DNA from: Russula earlei
Lineage: Eukaryota; Basidiomycota; Agaricomycetes; Russulales; Russulaceae
Assembly (NCBI GenBank): GCA_025769875.1
Contig: JAGFNK010000707.1
Location: 1-24,757 of the forward strand
DNA: 24,757 nt
Direction of reading: 5' to 3'
Shown here: positions 18,291 to 24,757 of the stretch, piece by piece
How positions within the stretch are numbered: the first letter of the stretch is position 1
Layout of the letters: every line of letters begins with the position of its first letter
Position numbers and translations under genes: made by a program
Notes under the pieces: generated by a model
What the model was told of the DNA's origin: nothing
Database searches by the model: none
What the model saw: only the letters and a program-made list of their open reading frames with translations

Positions 18291-18466
18291 CTGGAAAAAG
18301 ATCGAAACATATCCCCATAAAGCATCACACAATCAGACAGTACATCAAGGACAGACTGATTGATCTAGTCAGAATGCCCACAGCAGAGATGCTTGCTGAT
18401 GGTTTAACCAAGCCACATGCTCATGTGTTACTCCAGACTTTTGTTACTGGGTTAGGTCTCATCTGA
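18289..18466 (+). pseudogene. Ty1/copia RNase H C-terminal remnant
   Basis: The frame RSKHIPIKHHTIRQYI...MPTAEMLADGLTKPHAH ends at TGA 18464-18466. This is the canonical C-terminus of the copia polyprotein (KHIDIRYH-type, then ADxLTK, which includes the last RNase H aspartate). Everything upstream (reverse transcriptase, integrase, gag) is missing: the AGCC-rich block replaces it at about 18288. A polypurine tract and LTR follow, so the 3' end of the element is in its natural order. Confidence 0.85.
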
Positions 18467-18490
18467 TCTAATCTACCAACTGTCTAGATC

Positions 18491-18499
18491 ATGGGGGGA
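18491..18499 (+). other. Copia polypurine tract
   Basis: atgggggga directly precedes the LTR start TGTTGAG at 18500, the expected site for plus-strand DNA priming in retroelement replication. Confidence 0.75.
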
Positions 18500-18778
18500 T
18501 GTTGAGATAAGCCATAGCTGGCACAAGCTGTCTGGGTGGTCCATAGGCCTGGTCCACATAAGTGTTTCAGCTCAGTTGCTGCAATGCATATGATAGCAAA
18601 TTAGGGATGCTCTCATATACTTAAGAGTGTTGTACATACAGTAGATACTTCAGTTTTGTCTCACAGAAACTGAAGTACATATTATCTAATGATCTTATCA
18701 GTAGCTGATTACACATTGTAGTGATATTTTATTAGATCTACTATGATCTAATCTATCTTATCACTGTGTGATTTGACA
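18500..18778 (+). mobile_element. 3' LTR of the plus-strand copia remnant
   Basis: Starts TGTTGAGATAAGCC after the polypurine tract and ends near 18778 (...gtgatttgaca). The end is set by the neighbouring minus-strand copia protease frame, which resumes at 18779. It contains an 11-bp-stem hairpin (18646-18677) also found in the solo LTR at 16685-17161. At 279 bp it is shorter than that LTR, so one of them has lost or gained sequence. Confidence 0.7.
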
Positions 18779-19069
18779 AGAGGGAATATAGAGCACATTT
18801 GTGAACTCTACAGGAGCAAGTTCCTGCCATTCCACCAAAGGGTTGAACCTGACAGTCCCAATTCCCTCAGAATATATCACAGACCCATCAGCAAGGTGAA
18901 TTGGGATTTGATGAGGTGTGAAATTATGAATCCAGTGGCAATTGAATGTCATATGAGCTGAGGCACCAGTTTCTGCATTCCAAGATGAGATATGAGCATC
19001 AGAAGAGGTGGCAGAGAGCAGGGAAGTTGCTGAGGCAATGGAGGTGGACTGAGGCACTGTAGGAGTCAT
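18779..19069 (-). pseudogene. Ty1/copia gag-pol protease remnant
   Basis: The minus-strand frame reads SSWNAETGASAHMT, then IPIHLADGSVIYSEGIGTV and VEFTNVLYIPS. This is the copia aspartic protease region (normally DTGAS or DSGAS), which cuts the polyprotein. The catalytic Asp is replaced by Glu in the copy seen here. The frame is cut after YIPS by the opposite-strand copia LTR ending at 18778. Upstream (to about 19195) the same region is frame-broken, with no clear zinc knuckle. Confidence 0.75.
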
Positions 19070-19195
19070 CTGAGAAGTGTTTTGGACACCAGTGGAGAGT
19101 GGGACAGCCTTAGATCATGATGAGGGATGTCTATGACACATTGTACTGCTTGGGCAAGAGCAGAAATTGTTGAAGAGTCCCAAAAGTAAAGGAGG

Positions 19196-19200
19196 GAGGG
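19196..19200. repeat. Target-site duplication GAGGG, left
   Basis: gaggg precedes the gypsy solo LTR and is repeated exactly at 20030-20034. Confidence 0.85.
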
Positions 19201-20029
19201 TGTTATGAACCAAGGCCAGGTCCTGGCTGTATATTGTCCTGTTTCACTCAAGAGAGACCTCTCTTCGTTTGCATTACCAACTCCCTTCCATTTCTTGGGC
19301 TACCCCTCCTGCGGTGCAAGATATTGCTATTGCAAAGGCACTATAACATGACCAGGCACCCATTTCCTAATCGGGTAATCATCGCGTGGCAGCCACATGG
19401 TCACCCAGCCACCAAGAACCCAAAACAGTGGCACCAACTCTTAGAAACTGGTGCATAACTCATCTGACATCATCAAGGCTCCAATGACATCATGGCTGAC
19501 TGAGCAACTCCACAGTGACCTCATAGGCTCACTAAGCACTCCACAGTGACATCATAATGATGTCATTGCTCCACAATGATCAGTAATGTGCTCAGTAAGC
19601 CTGAAACTTGACACAAGCAAGTTTATGCCTCTGTAGTCCTATTGGATGGTACCAAAGGGTCTAGAATAGTTCCAGTTCTTTGTAATCAACCCTGTACACT
19701 GTATATAAGCCCCAATGAAGCATGGCAGTCATCAGACTGTCCATTTGTGATACTCTCATCCTCCTGGGTACTCCCCTGCGACCGCTCAGTTTAAAGTCTA
19801 CTCTCATCTTCAAGGTACTCTTTAATGACTGCCTTGTTTAAAGCCCCCTCACTACACTGGCCTCTAGTCTTCACCTTTGTCTCCTGCAACACCTACCAGT
19901 CCCCATCTGGTACCTCCTCGTCATTTGGCTCGTCCTCCTGTTCAATGCTGCTTATGCCACGTATCATCTGTTCCAACCCTTGCCCACCTGCTCCCGAGTC
20001 CTTAGTGATCAGCAGTACGTGTCTTGACA
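19201..20029 (+). mobile_element. Solo LTR of the Ty3/gypsy family (829 bp)
   Basis: Begins TGTTATGAACC and ends GTGTCTTGACA. It is colinear along its whole length with the reverse complement of 22467-23297, the 3' LTR of the gypsy element at the right edge. A perfect 5-bp duplication, GAGGG, flanks it and no internal sequence is attached, so it is a solo LTR left by LTR-LTR recombination. A TATA box (ctgtatataagcccc) lies near 19698, preceded by a cluster of TGACATCA-like sites (19465, 19485, 19547-19565). It sits beside the copia protease remnant, adding another layer to the nest. Confidence 0.88.
19547..19565. promoter_or_regulatory. Perfect 19-bp palindrome of CRE/ATF-like half sites in LTR U3
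   Basis: tgacatcataatgatgtca is a perfect palindrome around one base, about 150 bp upstream of the LTR TATA box. Single tgacatcat copies lie at 19465 and 19485. The other LTR has the same palindrome at 22931-22949. bZIP binding is an inference from the TGACATCA core. Confidence 0.5.
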
Positions 20030-20034
20030 GAGGG
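20030..20034. repeat. Target-site duplication GAGGG, right
   Basis: Exact copy of 19196-19200 after the solo LTR end. Confidence 0.85.
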
Positions 20035-20409
20035 TAGAGTGAAGCTCTGCTTAAAGTTGCACAGCAGGGCCCATGACCTGTTAAATAAGCAACCTATTAG
20101 CACCCTTATGTCCTCAGGACTCAAAGGGAACTGCAGAGGAGCTATTGGGACTGATATTGGAATTAGGAGTCAACTACTACACACCTGCAGAGGAGCAATT
20201 GAGATTAAGGTATACTACTGCTCCTCTGCCTGTTGTTATGGCTCCAAAGTGCCTTAAATAAGATCAATGGTTGCATCTATAAATGTGTCCTACCAATGCA
20301 GATATGCTTGAGTCAAGCAAGCAATACTTGTGGAGGGGAAGGAATGTTAGATCCTTCTGGAGTATGGCAACAAGATGAGAGGGGCTCTGCAGATGGGGTA
20401 GGAGTCAAC
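20035..20409. other. Gene-free stretch with short internal repeats
   Basis: taggagtcaact occurs near 20162 and again near 20399, the latter touching the next LTR-like repeat; tgcagaggagc occurs near 20133 and 20185. No coding signal seen. Confidence 0.4.
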
Positions 20410-20844
20410 TGTTTGGGATTGGCAAACTAAGTTGAGCTTAAGGCTCAACTGCTACAGACTGGGGGCTTTATATAGCCCTACAGGGATAAGGTTTGTGCTA
20501 CTGTAGTACTGGTTGGTGCTATAGAAGCAAAAGGTGGCTCATAGAAGCAAGGTTGCTTCTATGTAAACAATCTTGGTGCTGGAAGCATTAAGTGCTTCCT
20601 TAGTAACAATCTCGGTGTCATAAGTACTTTCCTAATCAAGGAAGCGATGTACGTGGTGGTACAGGAACATCTGGGACAGAAGCAATGCTACTCATTGCTT
20701 CTTCAACACATCTTCAGAAAGATATGATCAACGCATTCTGAACGTGATATCAATGATCAAGATCTGATGCACGCATGATGCAAACAGTGCAGTCCATAGT
20801 TCAGGTGTTCCGGCATCTTCCAGACCCCAAACCACTCGGTAACA
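20410..20844 (+). mobile_element. LTR-like repeat, copy 2 (hairpin-rich family)
   Basis: A 435-bp diverged copy of 15186-15629 in the same orientation, with the same TGTTTGGG start, TATA box (ctttatatagcccta near 20466) and GTAACA end. Hairpins are at 20540-20563 (11-bp stem, loop gg), 20581-20599 and 20678-20702. A purine-rich gatggggtaggag lies shortly upstream, which would suit a 3' LTR. Flanks tcaac and cctgt are not duplications. With copy 1 it could bound one 5.7-kb element now filled with other insertions, or the two may be independent. Confidence 0.55.
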
Positions 20845-21081
20845 CCTGTAATGTCAACCTGATTAAGCCATAAATTGATCCAAATAATGGAACGACTATC
20901 TGGGGCATTGTGCTGACACCCCAGAGTGATATCTACAGTGCATCAGTAATAAATCACAATGACATGGAGAACTCACCCAACAATACAGTGAGAACAGAGT
21001 CAAAGTTCTTGGGCCTGGCTAGTTCAGCTTCAAAGGATGTTTGTAACAGGATGGGCTTGCATTTAAGCTTCTGCCATGGTC
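20845..21081. other. Stretch without a recognised feature
   Basis: Short open frames only, with no motif or repeat partner in the window. Confidence 0.4.
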
Positions 21082-21778
21082 TGTTACACCATTTTCCTTT
21101 TACATTTACTTCTTACCTTTTGCTATGGACTGCCTGCTCTCATACGTCCCTTTACTTACTGGTCTCATGATCTCTTACGTCTCATGATCCCTTCTGTGTT
21201 ATCATGTGATCCATACATGTCCAGGTAACACTGGATTGCTGTTACTTTCCCTTTGTTTGGTTCTCTTTCCATTTATATTTGCTTCTTAGTTTTGACTGTG
21301 CAATGCTGTGCACTTACTGTGCAGCACAGTTACTTGGTTCTGACTCATTCATGGCCTCATTCCTATGACTCCTACTTATTATGACTCCTACTATCCTAGT
21401 AGCACATTCAAAGTGCAGCTATTGCTGCGCTTCTCCTGTATATATAAACTCAGTACTTTGTGACCAAAGCCCTAAGCTTGGTCTTTTGTAGAATCCAACC
21501 TACTCTTGTCCAACATATTTGCCTGCAACCCACTTCACTCCTAATCCTCAAACCACATCCACCTCTCCATTTCATCAACTCTTCACACACACACACCATC
21601 TACCATCTACTCTTCACCTTTCCCTTCCTTCCCTAAGAGTCTCTCTTCACTCCCCTGAGAAGAACTCTCCTCCTTTAAGACCTACCTTCCTCTACTCTCT
21701 CTCTCTGCATTGTTCAAGGTCCCCAATGGACTTGAACACATATAGCTAGTGGAACCAGCCCTAGTCTATCCCATTACA
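21082..21778 (+). mobile_element. LTR-like sequence without partner
   Basis: Has the layout of a fungal LTR: starts TGTTACACC, a TATA box tgtatatataaactc near 21436, a CT-rich leader (21520-21710) and a possible ATTACA end at 21778. No target duplication, primer site or second copy is seen, so the borders are tentative. Confidence 0.3.
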
Positions 21779-22084
21779 AACTTACCCTAGCCTCTCAATG
21801 GACCAAGTCGTACTAGGAAGGGTCTATTGGCCATAACCTGTTTAGCATAAAACACTTCGACTGCTGCAGAGATCCTTACTCTTTATACATGGGAACTGGC
21901 CTGTTTCTTGAAGACCTCTCTATCATCGACTTGTCTTTACACTTGTGAACTGACACAGCTAGTTACCGTGACATGGTCCCTCCTTTGCATTTTGGAGTGT
22001 TGCAATTTTGACATCACTCCATTTGCACAATCAGATAGGATTCAAGGCCTTCCTGCATTCACGGCAAGTCTCAGATGTTTTGCC

Positions 22085-22396
22085 CAGCATTCAGTTCAGA
22101 TAGCTAACAGGATCCTTGTGATATCAGGCAAATATGCTGGTATTATTGGCTGAATTGGAGACATTCAAACCAATGTTGCAGATGTCATCACTCAAATTCC
22201 TGGACAGGATTCTGGCCTTATAATCAGTGTCACCTTATGGGAGCTGATTCCTTATTTTCTTGCAGGCAACAATGTTAAGATCCACTGGTTGGATTGCTTT
22301 GGCATGGCCATTACTGTGGATCACAAGGAACACAAAGTGAGTTTTCTGGATAAGAAAACCAATATGGAGGTGTGCATCTCCATCCCTCCTCTCTGA
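22085..22396 (+). pseudogene. KOW-domain (Spt5-like) remnant with nonsense codon
   Basis: One frame reads QIANRILVISGKYAGIIG, then TGA at 22151-22153, then IGDIQTNVADVITQIPGQ and on to a stop at 22394-22396. The segment (I/V)xVISGKYAG(I/V)IGW matches the KOW motif of Spt5-like proteins, which bind RNA and the elongating polymerase. Spt5-like KOW fragments are multicopy in many mushroom genomes. The TGA stands where the family has Trp, so it is probably a TGG to TGA transition. No start or upstream exon can be found. Confidence 0.4.
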
Positions 22397-22466
22397 TTTG
22401 CTGATGTCTCACTCAGTGGTTGTTAGGAATTGACTTGCATTCTGAACTGAATGCTTACCTATGCTT

Positions 22467-23297
22467 TGTCAAGACACATACTGCTGATCACTAAGGACTC
22501 AGGAGCAGGTGGGCAAGGGTTAGAAGAGATGATACGCGGCGAAGGCGGCGTTGAACAGGAGGACGAGCCAAACGACGAGGAGGTACCAGATGGGGACTGG
22601 TAAGTGTTGCAAGAGGCAGAGGTGAAGACTGGAGGCCAGTGCAGCAAAGGGGCTTTAGACAAGGCGGTCATTGAAGAGTACCTTGGAGGCGAGGGAAGTC
22701 TTTAAACTGAGCGGTTGCAGGAGAGTACCCAGGAGTATGAGAGTATCACAAATGGACAGTCTGACGACTGCCATACTTCATTGGGGCTTATATACAGTGT
22801 ACAGGGTCGATTACAAAGTACTGGGACTATTCTAGACTCTTTGGTACCATCCAATAGGACTACAGAGGCATAAACTCGCTTGTGTCAAGTTTCAGGCTTA
22901 CTGAGCGCATTACTGATCTTTGTGGAGTGATGACATCATTATGATGTCACTGTGGAGCGCTTAGTGAGCCTATGAGGTCACTGTGGAGTCGCTCAGTCAG
23001 CCATGATGTCATTGGAGCCTTGATGACATCAGATGAGTTATGCAACAGTTTCTAAGAGTTTGTGCCACTGTTTCGGGTTCCTGGTGGCTGGGTGACCATG
23101 TGGCTGCCACGCGATGATTACCCAATTAGGAAAATGGGTGCCTGGTCATGTTATAGTGCCTTTGCAATAGCGATATCTTGCACTGTGGGAGGGATAGCCC
23201 AGAGAATGGAAAGGAGTTGGTAATGCAAACGAAGAGAGGTCTGTCTTGAGTGAAATAGGACCATCTATGGCCAGGACCTTGGCCTTGGTTCGTAACA
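22467..23297 (-). mobile_element. 3' LTR of the minus-strand Ty3/gypsy element (831 bp)
   Basis: Read on the minus strand it begins TGTTACGAACC at 23297 and ends GTGTCTTGACA at 22467. It follows the integrase-chromodomain frame and a polypurine tract, so it is the 3' LTR. The solo LTR at 19201-20029 is its inverted relative. A TATA box (tgtatataagcc, minus strand, near 22795) and the 19-bp palindrome (22931-22949) are kept. It retains more CpG than the solo copy. Confidence 0.88.
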
Positions 23298-23312
23298 TTC
23301 ATCCCCTCTTTA
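23298..23312 (-). other. Gypsy polypurine tract
   Basis: On the minus strand aaagaggggatgaa runs into TGTTACG, the expected plus-strand primer site just before the 3' LTR. Confidence 0.7.
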
Positions 23313-23544
23313 TAGATTTGTTGCTCCTGCAATGGTAGGGACTTGTTTCTTTGGAAAGTGGAGTAGTTTGCATATGAAAAGTCGAAGTCTGTTCGTTCGT
23401 GGGGAGTTCTCTCTTGTTCTATGGATTGCTTTGGGGATAGCTGTGGTCGTTTGAGTGCATGTGATCACAGGGGTTCTCTGAAACGTTCATTGGTAACAAG
23501 GATAAAGATAATCGTCAACAGAGGTCATGATGAGAGTTGTTGGT
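23313..23544 (-). other. Gypsy 3' untranslated part
   Basis: Lies between the chromodomain stop codon and the polypurine tract of the gypsy element. No coding signal. Confidence 0.5.
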
Positions 23545-24757
23545 TTAGGGGTTACTCCTGGTGGGAATTGTTTTAAGCGCTTTTGGATATTTCTGATGGA
23601 AGTCTTTGACAAGTGATTGCGCTCTTGATAGGTTAGAGGCTGGTTCCCAAGTATTTTCTGCAGCAGTGTACCCTTTCCATTTAACTAGGTATTGAATCCC
23701 TTTGCAGTTCGGGGAGAGTCGAGAGTTTAAGATCTGTTCCACTTTGTATTGCTCTTCTCCTTCGATTAGTACCGGTGGCGGGTTTGAGAAGTTAGGGCCG
23801 TGGGCAGCGGTTTCTTTATAAGGTTTGATCAGGGAGTGGTGAAAGACTGGGTGTATCTTCCAAGACTTTGGTAGTTCAAGGCAAACGTTTACTGGATAGG
23901 CAATGGTGACTTTGAATGGTCCATAGCATCGAGGGGCTAGTTTTGCTTTTGGGTGAGTGGTTTGTAGATTCGTGGCTTCCAGCCATACTTGATCCCCTTC
24001 TTTAAAACGAAATGTGGATGATTGAGGTCCTGATTGCTTCATGATCTTGGTTGCTTGGTTCAGGGAGGCAGCTACTTCTTCTCTGAGTCGGTTTAGTCTC
24101 GATAGTCTTTCTTGGATTGAAGGGAACTTTGATGTGAAGGCAAGGGGCGGAGCAAATGTTGGGTTAAAGCCATACCAGACCTCAAAAGGGGGTTTGTTTG
24201 TAGCACTGTTGTTGTCTGGCATTATGTGCAAACTCCATAAAGGGAATTAGTTCTGCCCAATTGTCTGCTTGATGGTTGCAAAATATTCATAGGTATTGTT
24301 CTAGTTCTTGGTTAACTCGTTCTGTTTCTCCATCTGTCTGTGGGTGATATGCTGTGCTTAATGATACTTTGACATTTAACTTCTTCCATAGTTCTTGAGT
24401 AACTTTTGCTGCGAATTGAGGGCCTCTGTCTGATATTATTTGTGTCGGGAGGCCTATTCTTCTCCAGACATTGTTCATGATTAGTGTTGCTGTTTCGTCT
24501 GCTGTGATTGTCTTGTGGCAAGGGGTAATGATTATTGCTTTACTGAATCGATCCACCACGACTAGGAGGCTGTCAAAGCCTTGTGAAATTGGTAGGTCCA
24601 CGATAAAGTCCATGGTAATGCTTTTCCATACTTCTCCAGCTGGTGTAATTGGTACGAGGGGTGTTTCTGTCTTTGGACGGTTCTTTGTACTCTGGCAAAT
24701 TGTGCAACTGTCTACATAACTTTTGACATAGGTTAGCATTCCTGGCCACCAATAGTT
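23545..24757 (-). pseudogene. Ty3/gypsy (chromovirus) integrase and chromodomain, decayed, 5' part outside window
   Basis: From the right edge the frame reads NYWWPGMLTYVKSYV and SCTICQ (end of the integrase HHCC finger). The catalytic core follows: Asp in SITMDFIVDLP, Asp in IISDRGPQFA, Glu in YHPQTDGETERVNQELEQYL. A TGA at 24287-24289 interrupts it where the family usually has Arg, so CGA to TGA is likely. A one-base shift at about 24207-24214 separates EFAHNARQQ from SATNKPPFEVWYG. The rest is open to 23545: the GPFKVT and HPVFHHSLIKPY segment, then a full chromodomain (YLVKWKGY, ENTWEPASNL), which in chromoviruses guides insertion to marked chromatin. Gag, protease, reverse transcriptase and the 5' LTR lie outside the window. 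One stop and one shift make the product non-functional as read. Confidence 0.9.

Noticed and set aside
19186..19200. Polypurine tract (ggagggaggg) before the gypsy solo LTR, suggesting a 3' LTR with attached body
   Set aside because: The last five bases, gaggg, are duplicated after the LTR, so the purines belong to the target site and the LTR is solo.
15186..20844. A single 5.7-kb LTR element bounded by the two hairpin-rich repeats
   Set aside because: Flanks do not form a target duplication, no primer site is visible, and the inside holds unrelated fragments in both orientations. Kept only as a possibility.

Overview
The window looks like a transposon-rich, non-housekeeping part of an Agaricomycete (mushroom-forming basidiomycete) nuclear genome. 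The evidence is many 46-59 nt introns with GTRNGT...YAG borders, a FunK1-type kinase, a Plavaka-type transposase, a probable DUF6532-type protein, and Ty1/copia and Ty3/gypsy retroelement pieces. I see no bacterial operon, rRNA, tRNA or CRISPR array. The species cannot be named from the sequence alone.

Left part (1-10 kb). The 3' end of a FunK1-like kinase gene (17-903, + strand) is followed by about 1 kb without a gene. Then comes a nest of three DNA transposons. The host of the nest is a Plavaka transposase gene on the minus strand (8452 to 1862, nine exons). Its last intron carries a complete PIF/Harbinger element (2511-5942) with 190-bp identical inverted ends, a TTA/TAA target duplication, and two coding units that look intact: a Myb/SANT-like protein and a DDE transposase. 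A 1.5-kb hAT element (8469-9977, 8-bp target duplication GTAGACGT) sits 16 bp upstream of the Plavaka start codon. When the Harbinger copy is ignored, the Plavaka exons total 2744 nt, one base short of a full frame, and the missing base can be placed in a C run near 6006.

Middle part (10-15.2 kb). A pyrimidine-rich stretch holds a 27-bp tandem repeat. It is followed by a GC-rich segment with an unrecognised minus-strand exon (10828-11365) and a GA-rich tract. A nine-exon plus-strand gene (12456-14766), probably of the DUF6532-type basidiomycete family, follows and carries a one-base insertion in a T run. An orphan exon of an Ig-fold-like protein (14950-15121, minus) ends against a repeat.

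Right part (15.2-24.8 kb). This is a retroelement graveyard. It contains two diverged copies of a hairpin-rich LTR-like repeat (15186-15629, 20410-20844) and a copia-family solo LTR (16685-17161) inside an unrecognised decayed reading frame. There is also a copia 3' end (RNase H tail, polypurine tract, LTR; 18289-18778) inserted into an opposite-strand copia protease remnant. A gypsy solo LTR (19201-20029, target duplication GAGGG) is followed by an LTR-like stretch, a KOW-domain remnant with a nonsense codon, and the 3' half of a minus-strand chromodomain gypsy element (LTR 22467-23297, integrase and chromodomain to the window end).

There is no cooperative gene system here. The genes relate mainly by insertion into one another. 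The clearest signal of recent activity is the Harbinger element. The LTR elements show CpG decay, stops and frameshifts.
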